A stretch of DNA of 64,000 nucleotides, taken from Collimonas sp. OK242. GTDB taxonomy: Bacteria > Pseudomonadota > Gammaproteobacteria > Burkholderiales > Burkholderiaceae_D. Position 1 is the stretch's first letter. Each line of letters begins with the position of its first letter. The stretch covers positions 1 to 64,000 of the forward strand of contig NZ_FNOR01000003.1 of NCBI RefSeq assembly GCF_900107095.1. Direction: 5' to 3'. The position numbers were made by a program, and so were the translations under genes. Below the pieces are notes generated by a model. That model ran no database searches, had not been told where the DNA came from, and saw only the letters and a list, made by a program, of their open reading frames with translations. This document shows, one piece after another, positions 25,620 to 34,230 of the stretch.

Positions 25620-27869
25620 TCACATCAAGGCGGCGATTTCCATTGCACTCAAAGCGCCGCGATAGATGCGGAAATCGTCCACCAGGCCATTGAAATACGG
25701 GTCATTGGCAAACTGCGATCGCCCGATCCAGTTCTGGCCGGTACTGCCCAGGCGGAACGGTGCAAGCACCATCTCGGGGTTCTTGCCGACTACGCTACCG
25801 TTGATGTACAAAGTGCCGAGATTGTCCGACAGGGTAACGGCAACATGCACCCATTGTCCGATCGGCATTACTGCATTGCTATCGATCGCCTGCCCGCTGC
25901 TGCCGCCATTGACCGTCATCGCAAAGCGCGGGAAGCCACCGTTGCTGCGCGCCGTCAACATCATGAAGTGGCCGGTGCCGGTGCCGAAATCGAACACCCG
26001 CGCCCAGTTGCTGGATGCATTCCAATAGACCCAGGCCGCGATAGTGAAATCCGAGACGTCGGCCATGATGCCGGCCGGCAGGCTGACATAGCCGTTGCCG
26101 CCGTTAAGCGAAACCGCCCCGCCCTTCTTGCCGCTGGCCCAGGTTGCGCCGTTGACCAGCGTTCCGGTGTGTCCCTGGCCACTGGTATCGGCTGCCTTGG
26201 CGCCGCGGCCATCGTCGAACGCCAGGTGCGTTAGCAGCTGCACGGCCGTAATCGCGGTCACCTGGTTGGAGACGGCGGTTTCGCCTGACGGCGTCATTGC
26301 TGTCACGACATAGTAGTAGGTGCCGGCCGCAAGACCGTTGTCCGTGTAGCTGAGCAGATCGGTGATATCAGTCTTGACGGTCCGGTAAGGCCCGCCGGCG
26401 GTCGTGCTCCGCTTGACGTTATAGCTGGTTGCATACGCCGTCCCCCACCATGACAAAACGACCTGCCCCGGACGCGCAATCGCGGTCAGGCCGCTGGGCG
26501 CGGCGCCGCGTGCAATCGGATCGCGGGTGCAGGTCAGCGTGCCATAGCCCAATTGATCGTAACCGCCGCTGTTCGGCCCATAGTTGCCGCCGCCGCCCTC
26601 CGGCTGGATCTGCCTGGCGAATTGCGCGGAATAAGGAGCCGCCAGACCCTTACGGTTGACGTAGTGATTGACTACCAGCGCCCAACACGGCCTGACCGTG
26701 CCTCGCGCAGCCGTCGACAAGGCGGTTTGATTGACTCTGTCGACATTGTTGTAAGTGACATAGGGCACTGTATAAAACGTATTTCCTGATTCAATCAGAT
26801 TGGTTTTGGCAACGTATTCGGCGCCGGCAAGGAAGCGGTTATTGTCATAGCCGTAGAGATCAACTCCCTGATTCCAGGCCATTTCGCAGATCGGCCCCAT
26901 CAATGCGATGCCCATCGTGCTGTGCCCCTGGTCGCGGCCGGCTTCCTGCCACTGCCCCAGATAGCCTGGATGCACATAATAAACGGCTTGCGAGACGGCG
27001 CCGTTGCCGGCCCCGTGCTTGAAGTAATCGACCGCCTCGTTAAACATGGCATGATCGTCGCACAATACGCCGATAGCCATGATCGAGGCCATATTGCACA
27101 AGTCCCAGTTGGCCCAGTAGTGAGTAACTTCGGTATTGTTGTGACGGATCAGGAAATCATGATTGATCGGGTAAAAGACACGCCGCATCATGTTCTGGAA
27201 ATTGGCAAGATCGGCAGCAGACCAAGCGCTATAAGAGCGCATGATTTCGGCGGCATTGGCGAATTCGTAGCCATAAATGCCGGCGGCCAGATCGCCATTC
27301 GAATTGCCGCCTATTCCTGTCAGCGCCGACCAGGCATTCAAGATAGCCACCGCCTTATCGGCATAGGCGGTGTCACCCGAAATTTTCCATCGCAGTGCAC
27401 AGGCATAGGCAGCGGCAATGTCGTTGTACAGACGGGGGAAGTTCTGGCTATGCTCACCGTCGCCCCCGCGATAGATCACCTCCTGCGGACGAGGTATCCA
27501 GTTCAAGCTGGCATGACCGTTCTCTGTCAGGATGTTCCAGCCATCGATCCATGGCGAAGCTTTCGCCGCCACCTTTTCACGCATCCGGTCAAAGTCGGCC
27601 TGGGTATGCAGCAAGCCGGGATGTACAAATGCCTTGCTCGCGAAAGTTGTCGCCGTTCCGGTGGCAGCAGATATGCCGGCAGTACTTGCGCTGCCGGATG
27701 CGGGTGCCGCACCCACTTCTCCGTACCCAGCCAACAGCAAGACTCCAAGGCTGGAAATAAAACTGCGGCGCGACATTTCTCCGGGGGGTTTCTCGATGTC
27801 CCATTCGTTACTTGCGCTGGCAGATATTTGCTGCATTTCGCCGTTGGCGGGGATATCCGGTTTATTCAT
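25620..27869 (-). CDS. Exported alginate lyase-like polysaccharide lyase with FN3 and LamG domains
   Basis: 749 residues. A twin-arginine type signal (SRRSFISSLGVLLLAG, residues ~33-48) follows an unusually long 30-residue N-terminal extension. Residues ~90-380 match the alginate lyase (PF05426-like) toroid: HPGLLHTQADFDRMREKV, RLYNDIAAAYACALRWKISGD, and HYWANWDLCNMASIMAIGVL with likely catalytic His/Asn. Residues ~455-545 are a fibronectin type III domain (YNVKRSTTAGGPY, YYVVTAMTPSGE) and ~550-745 a LamG-like concanavalin domain (GAVSLNGGNGYVSLP, IAAWVYW, DDFRIYRGAL). It would act outside the cytoplasm, on a uronic-acid polysaccharide such as alginate, pectin-like or fungal-wall glycan. The neighbouring propeller kinase may sense the products. 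Confidence 0.82.
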   Translation of the reverse strand: MNKPDIPANGEMQQISASASNEWDIEKPPGEMSRRSFISSLGVLLLAGYGEVGAAPASGSASTAGISAATGTATTFASKAFVHPGLLHTQADFDRMREKVAAKASPWIDGWNILTENGHASLNWIPRPQEVIYRGGDGEHSQNFPRLYNDIAAAYACALRWKISGDTAYADKAVAILNAWSALTGIGGNSNGDLAAGIYGYEFANAAEIMRSYSAWSAADLANFQNMMRRVFYPINHDFLIRHNNTEVTHYWANWDLCNMASIMAIGVLCDDHAMFNEAVDYFKHGAGNGAVSQAVYYVHPGYLGQWQEAGRDQGHSTMGIALMGPICEMAWNQGVDLYGYDNNRFLAGAEYVAKTNLIESGNTFYTVPYVTYNNVDRVNQTALSTAARGTVRPCWALVVNHYVNRKGLAAPYSAQFARQIQPEGGGGNYGPNSGGYDQLGYGTLTCTRDPIARGAAPSGLTAIARPGQVVLSWWGTAYATSYNVKRSTTAGGPYRTVKTDITDLLSYTDNGLAAGTYYYVVTAMTPSGETAVSNQVTAITAVQLLTHLAFDDGRGAKAADTSGQGHTGTLVNGATWASGKKGGAVSLNGGNGYVSLPAGIMADVSDFTIAAWVYWNASSNWARVFDFGTGTGHFMMLTARSNGGFPRFAMTVNGGSSGQAIDSNAVMPIGQWVHVAVTLSDNLGTLYINGSVVGKNPEMVLAPFRLGSTGQNWIGRSQFANDPYFNGLVDDFRIYRGALSAMEIAALM

Positions 27870-28167
27870 ATTCTTGCCTGTCGAAGATGTCTTTTGAAAA
27901 TCGCATCGGATATGAAGCTGGCGACGTCGTGGCGATGATGCTCGGCGCCGTACTCAATTCAATGCCTTGTCTGGATCGGATAATGACGAATGCCAAGGCC
28001 AACTCCAATCGGGCGATCCCGAAATGCATGTAGGCATTTCCTTCAAGGCCGCAGATACCCCCATCCCATTTCCGGCTCCCGTGCAACTATCAACATGGCA
28101 TCAAATCAAAAAGTTGTTCTTCAAATTCAACATATACTCCCGTCAGCCTGTTGACAGGCCGACAGCA

Positions 28168-28572
28168 TTATTCAACAGCCTGCAAATGCATAGCGCCAAG
28201 ATCGGTCGCGGTTGAACGTGTATCGAGAATCAGTTTTCCCAGGTTTGTGGAAGAATTCGCCGCTACCATCAGAACGCCAACCATGCCCGCTCGGATCAGC
28301 AGTACTGGCCCGTGCTCTCCATCGAGAATGATCTGGCGGAGTTGTCCTCGACCAACTTCCTTTGCCGCCTGAGTCGACAGCGCAAGCAGCGACGCACACA
28401 TCGCACTAAATCGATCTCCGTTAACACCTTCAGCAAAAAAAGATGCTATCAGCAGGCCATCAAACGATATCAATGCACACGACCGCACTTCAGGAGACAC
28501 TGCCTGAAGATTGCGCAAATGCGTGCGCGCTGTTTTTTTTATCATATCTAATGATGCATTTTTTGTATTCAT
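28168..28572 (-). CDS. Roadblock/LC7 domain protein (MglB-like)
   Basis: 134 residues from ATG 28572; an in-frame GTG at 28614 has no ribosome site. The core fits the roadblock/LC7 fold: LRNLQAVSPEVRSCALISFDGLLIASF, MCASLLALSTQAAKEVGRGQLRQIILDGEHGPVLLIRAG. Such proteins form homodimers that act as GAPs or effectors for Ras-like GTPases (MglB for MglA). It ends the five-gene minus-strand operon that encodes a GTPase two genes upstream, so it is the likely GTPase partner. Confidence 0.8.
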   Translation of the reverse strand: MNTKNASLDMIKKTARTHLRNLQAVSPEVRSCALISFDGLLIASFFAEGVNGDRFSAMCASLLALSTQAAKEVGRGQLRQIILDGEHGPVLLIRAGMVGVLMVAANSSTNLGKLILDTRSTATDLGAMHLQAVE

Positions 28573-28657
28573 GTCATGACATTGCAAATGACCATAAAAT
28601 GCTTTCCATCTCACAGAAGAGGAATTTGAAAAAATTCCTCTTCGTATTGAAAGATGC

Positions 28658-29062
28658 TTATAGCGACATTTCGATTTCTGGCATGGACATGCGCGCTTTG
28701 GTCAGTACCATGCCAAGATTCGCTCCTTTGCGGCATACGAAGCAAGCGACCTGTTCTTGCTTCTTTCCACGCAAGAAGACATGAATCAGATTTTCACTAT
28801 TGACAATGACTTCCTGGAAATAATGCTGCCCATCTTCGGCGACGCCGCGTGCGGAACGAAACAATTTCTCAATGGCTTGGACATTTGGCCCCTGAAACAG
28901 ATCGGCAGTTGCTGCTGCAAGCAGCTCAACGACAGAGTTCGGATGCGAATCGACGGATTTGATGCCCAACAACATTCCCGACGAAAGATCGACATAACCG
29001 GCAGCGACGCATTCTGGAATGGAGGTGATGGCTTTTTGCAGCATGTTGTCTAAATTACTCAC
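28658..29062 (-). CDS. Second roadblock-like protein (DUF2173-type)
   Basis: 134 residues with a roadblock-like layout: MLQKAITSIPECVAAGYVDLSSGMLLGIK, then a central helix containing VVELLAAATADLFQG and a strand pair around LIHVFLRGKKQEQVACFVCRKGANLG. I assign it to the DUF2173/roadblock-related group with moderate certainty. It sits 13 bp downstream of the ABC-phosphatase gene and ~85 bp upstream of the other roadblock gene, in the same operon. Two roadblock proteins with one GTPase suggest a heterodimeric regulator. Confidence 0.68.
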   Translation of the reverse strand: MSNLDNMLQKAITSIPECVAAGYVDLSSGMLLGIKSVDSHPNSVVELLAAATADLFQGPNVQAIEKLFRSARGVAEDGQHYFQEVIVNSENLIHVFLRGKKQEQVACFVCRKGANLGMVLTKARMSMPEIEMSL

Positions 29063-29075
29063 AGCGAAAGATCCT

Positions 29076-30467
29076 TTAAAAATGGCTGGTTTGAAGTGCT
29101 AAATCCCGTGACGGGGAGTATGAAAACGGATCATATGAGGCGGACGTTTGCGGTCTTTCATTTGCGACGATCAACGCAAATTTTTCTAAAAATTCCAACT
29201 GGCGGTCGGATTGAACCCATCCTGACTCAATGCGCCTGACAAACTCGAGCGCTTGCAACGCATTGATGTTTCCTTTACCGGCCCAGATCCAGTAAGCGGC
29301 CAGGACCGTTCCGGTGCGTCCCAAGCCGGCCAGGCAGTGTATTGCGACAGTCTGAGAGCGGCTAATCAATTCATCGATCATGCGGCACAGGGAGACGGCT
29401 TGCGCTACTGTCGGCGGAGCCATATCGGGAATGGGACTGGAGAGCCAATTAATACCAAATTCACCGGCCAGTGCAGTATCAACCGCATTTTCGGTCAGAG
29501 AGACGAGATGGGTAACGCCTACCGCTTTGACGGCATCAAAATCATAACGAATGTCATGAATCAGGCCCGGACGCGGCATTCCTCCCAGGCGATCCGGCAA
29601 CAGCCATCTGAAACCATTTGGGCCGCAGGCGGAACTGATTCTTCTTGTGAGAGCGGTAGCACTACTTGTTACTACTCGCCGCTCACTGAGATGAGCAGCA
29701 ATAAAATTATCAGAGTGCGCGCCTTCGGGGCAAGAGCCTGTCCGTAAGAACGCTTTGGCAGATAAACTCGATGGATTCGAAAAAAATTTCCCCGATTCCG
29801 CTTGCTCTTGAATAACCCGATTGGCTAGGAGTACGATTTGTTCGCCAAGACGCCGTGCTTGCAAAAGGTTATGCAGAACAACCAGCACGGAGCGTTCTTC
29901 GCGAATCCGTTCGATAAGCGTCAGGATGGACTCTGCCTGAATCGGATCAAGATCGGCCGTAGGCTCATCGATCATTACAAGCGCCGGATTGGAGATTGTC
30001 ATCCGCAGGATCCCGATCATGCGCTGGGTTTCAACGTTGAGCTCGATCATCTTCTGCGGCAACACGTCCTGTAGACGTGATAGCCCGTAACGTGCGAGTA
30101 CGTCCATAAGCAATTCGATCTGCAGACTCTTTGTCAAAGACGAGCGGTTGGGTAATGCAGAGACCAAATTTTCCAGGACATTGGAAATTAACAGCGTCGA
30201 CTTTTGCATCAACAGGACGGGACGATTATGCGACGTCATTGGTATCCCGTCGTATAGCGCGGTCCCCCATGTACGCAGCGCCGGATTACTGTCATTGAAT
30301 CCCGCCAGGGTGCGCAACAAGGTCGATTTTCCCGTTCCAGACGGTCCAAGCAACACCGTGCAGCCTTTTGCCGGCAGAGATAAATCTACCGAATGCAATA
30401 TCACCCGATCGGCAAAGGCAACGCCAAATTTTTGCAAACTCAACGTGTGCGGCAATGCAAAATTCAT
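29076..30467 (-). CDS. ABC-type ATPase fused to a dual-specificity protein phosphatase
   Basis: 463 residues with two domains. Residues ~8-225 are an ABC ATPase: Walker A GPSGTGKST (41-49), Q-loop Gln88, Walker B ALVMIDEP (162-169) and H-loop His199. The signature LSGGQ is replaced by a sequence around LNVETQR (143-149), so normal ABC dimer hydrolysis is doubtful. Residues ~280-440 are a cysteine phosphatase: general acid candidate Asp348 in SPIPDMAPP and the P-loop HCLAGLGRT with Cys378 and Arg384. No transmembrane partner gene adjoins, so it is not an importer. The start overlaps the GTPase stop by four bases, and the downstream gene begins 13 bp on. It may dephosphorylate a protein or lipid in the GTPase circuit. 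Confidence 0.85.
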   Translation of the reverse strand: MNFALPHTLSLQKFGVAFADRVILHSVDLSLPAKGCTVLLGPSGTGKSTLLRTLAGFNDSNPALRTWGTALYDGIPMTSHNRPVLLMQKSTLLISNVLENLVSALPNRSSLTKSLQIELLMDVLARYGLSRLQDVLPQKMIELNVETQRMIGILRMTISNPALVMIDEPTADLDPIQAESILTLIERIREERSVLVVLHNLLQARRLGEQIVLLANRVIQEQAESGKFFSNPSSLSAKAFLRTGSCPEGAHSDNFIAAHLSERRVVTSSATALTRRISSACGPNGFRWLLPDRLGGMPRPGLIHDIRYDFDAVKAVGVTHLVSLTENAVDTALAGEFGINWLSSPIPDMAPPTVAQAVSLCRMIDELISRSQTVAIHCLAGLGRTGTVLAAYWIWAGKGNINALQALEFVRRIESGWVQSDRQLEFLEKFALIVANERPQTSASYDPFSYSPSRDLALQTSHF

Positions 30468-31033
30468 ACGTCGACACCGCTAGGAAACCGCTCACTCATA
30501 TCCACCATGGCGGTCAGCGCGAGCAATAAAGTTCTTACGTTTTGGGGGTTGCGCGCATCAATCGTCAATATTGGAAGGCCTCCCATATCGTATAAACCGG
30601 ATCGGTTCTTGATCTGCTCCCGGTAAAGATCGATTGATGAATCCGACGCCACATCGGTGTGCGTCACGCCAACGACCATTGGCCGCCGCTTTCCCCCGCG
30701 GCGATCCAGCTGGTCCAGATAATGTGACAAGTCCGCGGCCGGATCGCTGCGACTGTGGTCAATGAGCAAGACGACTCCCTTCGATTGCTGCAAAAGGATA
30801 TCCCACATGAAATCAAACCGGTCTTGCCCAGGTGCGCCATACAACAATATTCGGTCGCCTTCGCCGAGTTGCATTATCCCCATGTCCATAGCCACGGTCG
30901 TATGACTCTTGTACAGTGCGACCTCGTCGGTAGCTTTGGCTTCTGTAGCGACGACTTCAATGTCGCTCATCAAGCGAATCGCCTGGGTTTTACCAGCCCC
31001 TGCCGGTCCTAAAAAAAGTATGCTCCATTCCAC
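30464..31033 (-). CDS. Ras/MglA-like small GTPase (CvnD/ATP-GTP-binding family)
   Basis: 189 residues. G1 is GPAGAGKT (9-16), G3 is YGAPGQDRF (65-73; the usual DxxG reads GAPGQ) and G4 is THTD (124-127) instead of NKxD. The GAPGQDRF...MWDIL stretch is typical of bacterial MglA/CvnD-like GTPases. Such switches control polarity, motility or secretion in concert with roadblock proteins. The gene follows the unknown gene at 31670 by 13 bp and overlaps the ABC-phosphatase gene by four bases. Nucleotide specificity could be unusual given the changed G4. Confidence 0.84.
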   Translation of the reverse strand: MEWSILFLGPAGAGKTQAIRLMSDIEVVATEAKATDEVALYKSHTTVAMDMGIMQLGEGDRILLYGAPGQDRFDFMWDILLQQSKGVVLLIDHSRSDPAADLSHYLDQLDRRGGKRRPMVVGVTHTDVASDSSIDLYREQIKNRSGLYDMGGLPILTIDARNPQNVRTLLLALTAMVDMSERFPSGVDV

Positions 31034-31046
31034 CGTGATGTTCCTC

Positions 31047-31670
31047 TCAGGACCTGAACAATCGCTGCCACAATTTTCCGATCAACGAAATCGGGTGCTG
31101 CGCACTTGCCATATCTGGCGGCGATGCGCAGATGAGTTCTTTGGTAAGGTCATTTTTCTCAGGCACACCATATGCGACCAGCCTGACATGACCAAATTGC
31201 TGCAATACCTTCAATATCGCCCTCGTCTGCACGGGAGAGGCGTCAAGCACTTTGGGGACAAGATAGACCAAGGTCGGTTTGCGCCACAGCAAGGCACAAA
31301 CACGTGTTACCGGCGCAATCAAGTCTTCCGGGAGGTTGATCAAATCGGGCCATGACGCAAGCTTAATCAGGTCATTCGATTCAACGGTGTCAGAGGGGGA
31401 ATGACAGGCATTCTGAAACGCGATTTTCCACAGTAATTTGTTGACAGGCAAAGCCCCTTCCGGAACCTCATCGCATTCCATGGCCGAAACTACGACAGCT
31501 ATGCGCTCTCGAAAATTGATGGCTTGCCAGTCTTGAATATTCGTTATGTAACGCTGCTGCTTGGGATACACGGAGATATCGCCGCAACCATCTATGCAGA
31601 TTTGCATTGGCATAGTTGAGATCAGAACATCTTTGAGGGAATTGCATAAGGAAAGATGCAGATTGGGCAT
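31047..31670 (-). CDS. Unknown protein, first gene of the GTPase/roadblock operon
   Basis: 207 residues with no family I recognise. It is soluble, alternating hydrophobic strands and helices (TRVCALLWRKPTLVYLVPKVL, VQTRAILKVLQQFGHVRLVAYGV), and has no signal peptide. The first ATG is used; a Met at residue 20 is possible. It is tightly coupled to the GTPase gene (13 bp), so it is a probable subunit or regulator of that system. Confidence 0.6.
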   Translation of the reverse strand: MPNLHLSLCNSLKDVLISTMPMQICIDGCGDISVYPKQQRYITNIQDWQAINFRERIAVVVSAMECDEVPEGALPVNKLLWKIAFQNACHSPSDTVESNDLIKLASWPDLINLPEDLIAPVTRVCALLWRKPTLVYLVPKVLDASPVQTRAILKVLQQFGHVRLVAYGVPEKNDLTKELICASPPDMASAQHPISLIGKLWQRLFRS

Positions 31671-32126
31671 TGCAGAAGTAATACATCACCGGTTTATGTG
31701 ATGCCTCTTTCGTTGATTAGTTGGACTGACAGAAGAATAGCCCAACCAATCGACATGAAATGTCGGGAAATCCCTATTTTTACGTAGTCCCGGCAGAGTT
31801 TGTCGCAAGTATTTTCTTGTCAATATTCCATGCTCTTAGGCGCGTATCGATATCGCGGTCAATCTGCCCCGGAGAATAGAGAATCAACTCTTGCATACAG
31901 CAATTGTCCCATTACTGACATCCAACTTTGTTCAAAGCTGACGTTCGACTATCATTCTTAACAGTTGACAAGAATTTCCCATTAAGAAAGCATGGCAAGG
32001 GATTTGTACAGAATCGCTTTTAAAGCCATAACATTGACGCCGCCCGTTTCACAATAGCTGTCGTCAGTTCAGACGAATTTACGCCATTGCATTGCGTGCG
32101 AAAATCATTCCAGGGAAACTGCCTTC
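31671..32126 (+). other. Divergent intergenic region
   Basis: 456 bp between the divergent GTPase operon and the lipoprotein gene. It is A/T-rich toward both genes and presumably carries both promoters. No PIP box or other recognised operator was found. Confidence 0.45.
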
Positions 32127-32621
32127 ATGAAAAAAATAATACTTCTTTCGCTTACAGCTATTACTTTCTCTCTGACCGGGTGTGCCTCAGGTCCGCTGAG
32201 TTCTCAGGCTGCCTCTACGGTTTCACAAGTCGAAATCTGCAAGGCAACCAATGAACAAGAGATTTCTTCGCTGTTCGACCGCTGGAATAATTCACTTCGA
32301 ACAGGTGATCCACACAAGGTTGTCGCCAACTATGCCGAAAGATCCATTCTTCTTCCCACTGTGTCGAACAAGCCACGAATAACGGCAGCGGAGAAAGAAG
32401 ATTATTTTCATCACTTCCTTACCAACAAGCCTGTCGGAAGAATCAACTTTAGCTTTATCGAGATTGACTGCACCACAGCGGTCGACTCCGGTCTATATAC
32501 CTTCACGTTTTCCGAGACAGGGGATCAAGTCAAAGCTCGCTACACGTTCACTTATAAGTGGGATGGAAAGCAGTGGCTGATTACGAGCCACCACTCGTCC
32601 GCTATGCCGGAAAAAATGTGA
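32127..32621 (+). CDS. SgcJ/EcaC-type (SnoaL/CaMKII-association-like) lipoprotein
   Basis: 164 residues. The N-terminus is a lipoprotein signal with lipobox LTGC (Cys19). The rest, from EISSLFDRWNNSLRTGDPHKVVANYAERSILLP to WLITSHHSS, has the pattern of the SnoaL-like cone fold found in SgcJ/EcaC and CaMKII-association domain proteins. It would sit on a membrane facing the periplasm. Its ligand and role are unknown; the fold often binds small hydrophobic molecules. Confidence 0.75.
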   Translation: MKKIILLSLTAITFSLTGCASGPLSSQAASTVSQVEICKATNEQEISSLFDRWNNSLRTGDPHKVVANYAERSILLPTVSNKPRITAAEKEDYFHHFLTNKPVGRINFSFIEIDCTTAVDSGLYTFTFSETGDQVKARYTFTYKWDGKQWLITSHHSSAMPEKM

Positions 32622-32691
32622 GTTGCATCTCTTCATTCGAACCGACGTCCTTCGGTAATCCCCCCATTAATGACCGAGGGGTAAATGCCAG

Positions 32692-33309
32692 ATGCAATTA
32701 AGGATAATTCATGTCTCTCCGAGAATGTATCGAGCGCATTCTTTCCGGCTGGCGAATTATTTCGAATTTGCATTTATGACCGGTATGCGCCCCGAAGAAC
32801 TGATCGCGTTGCGCTGGGGTGACGTCGACCTGGTCGACAGAGCTATCGCCGTACTTCACGCGCAAAAAGCCTTCACTTATATGAAGTCGGCAGAGATCTT
32901 TGAGAATCCAGTTACCGTAAAACCGTGGCATGACGAGCGCAGCCAACGGGACCATTATTGGAAACCGACATTGAAGAGTTTGGGGAGTCGTGCGCACAGG
33001 ACATATCAAACCCGCCACGCTTACGCGACAACAGCATTGATGGCCGGCGTGAACCCGACATACATCAGCCTCCAGCTGGGGCATGCAAATGCAAAAATGC
33101 CATTTACGGTGTATGCGAAGTGGATTGATTCCGCGGACGCGGCAGGGAGAAAGCAAAAATGGAAGCCGTACTGCGCTTCCATTCCACTGATATTCACTTA
33201 CAAACAAATTCGAATTTGCCCCGAATTTGTCCCAGCACCCCCGCAAACGTCGAGAATACTGGTAGGCACGATTGGACTCGAACCAACGACCCCTACCATG
33301 TCAAGGTAG
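32692..33309 (+). pseudogene. Truncated tyrosine integrase beside tRNA-Val
   Basis: Resembles the C-terminal catalytic part of a phage/island integrase: GMRPEELIALRWGDVDL, then YQTRHAYATTALMAGVNPTYISLQLGHANAK and the Tyr nucleophile in VYAKWID. The N-terminal Arm- and core-binding domains are missing, and parts of the catalytic core seem to be lost, since the first Arg box and the HxxR box lie close together. The frame runs into the tRNA gene. It is the remains of the integrase that placed the island at this tRNA; activity is unlikely. Confidence 0.8.
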
Positions 33310-33336
33310 TGCTCTAACCAGCTGAGCTACGCGCCT
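33260..33336 (-). tRNA. tRNA-Val (GAC)
   Basis: On the minus strand the sequence folds into a complete cloverleaf with a 7-bp acceptor stem, D-loop AGCTGGTTAGA, T-arm GGTTCGAGTCC and encoded CCA. The anticodon loop TTGACAT gives GAC, so valine. The 3' end points to the integrase remnant, as expected for an island attachment site. Confidence 0.95.
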
Positions 33337-33402
33337 AAAGAAGCGAAATTATAATAGCAAATCTCGTTCGTGGCTAGTGTCTTGTGTGGATTTTTTGCAA
33401 GA

Positions 33403-34140
33403 TTACTTTTGCGGCAGGTTTTCCGCCGTATCAACGGCCGCCTGACGCCATATGCACGCGCCTTTGGCGTCCTTGTCCAAACCGTTGAGCAGCAATTCAT
33501 GCTCAGCCAGCTCTTCCGCATTCGCCGTACGCACGACAATCTCGGCCAAAGGCGGCAATTCCATCACCGCGCCGTCGCCGTCCGTAGCACTATGCCCTGC
33601 TCCCAAATCGATGCTGAAGCTATTCTGCCCGCGCGTCATCGCCAGGTACACCTCGGCCAGCAACTCCGAGTCAAGCAAGGCGCCGTGCAAGGTGCGGTGG
33701 GCGTTGGAGATGCCGTAGCGATCGCACAGGGCGTCCAGCGAGTTGCGTTTGCCCGGGTACATTTCCTTAGCTTGCACCAAGGTATCGATAACACCGGCGA
33801 TATCGCCCGAAAATGGGCCTTTGCCTAGGAATTTGTATTCGGCATCCAGAAATCCCAGATCGAAGGGCGCGTTGTGGATGATGACCTGGGCGCCGCGGGT
33901 GTACTCGCGCAACTCGTCGAATATTTCAGCAAACTTTGGTTTGTCGCTGAGGAAGGCGGTGGTCAAGCCGTGAACTGCCAGCGCGCCTTCTTCCGAGTCG
34001 CGCTCGGGATTGATATAGCGATGAAAATTATTGCCGGTCAGGCGCCGGTTCATCAATTCGACACAACCGATTTCGATGATGCGGTCGCCGGTGCGCGGGT
34101 TGAGACCGGTGGTTTCGGTATCCAGAACAATTTGTCGCAT
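33403..34140 (-). CDS. dnaQ: DNA polymerase III epsilon subunit (3'-5' proofreading exonuclease)
   Basis: 245 residues. The three exonuclease motifs are present: VLDTETTG near the start (Exo I), HNAPFDLGFLD (Exo II) and HGALLDSELLAEVY (Exo III, with His and Asp). It removes mispaired bases as part of the polymerase III core. The ATG at 34140 is preferred over a GTG two codons earlier. dnaQ next to rnhA on the same strand is the common order in beta- and gammaproteobacteria. The stop lies 66 bp from the tRNA-Val. Confidence 0.93.
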   Translation of the reverse strand: MRQIVLDTETTGLNPRTGDRIIEIGCVELMNRRLTGNNFHRYINPERDSEEGALAVHGLTTAFLSDKPKFAEIFDELREYTRGAQVIIHNAPFDLGFLDAEYKFLGKGPFSGDIAGVIDTLVQAKEMYPGKRNSLDALCDRYGISNAHRTLHGALLDSELLAEVYLAMTRGQNSFSIDLGAGHSATDGDGAVMELPPLAEIVVRTANAEELAEHELLLNGLDKDAKGACIWRQAAVDTAENLPQK

Positions 34141-34230
34141 GGTCACTTAATCGTCAATTCAAACATCACAACATACATAAAAACATGCTCGCAAAAAACG
34201 CCGCCAACAACGCGGCATGCCGTTGCGGCT

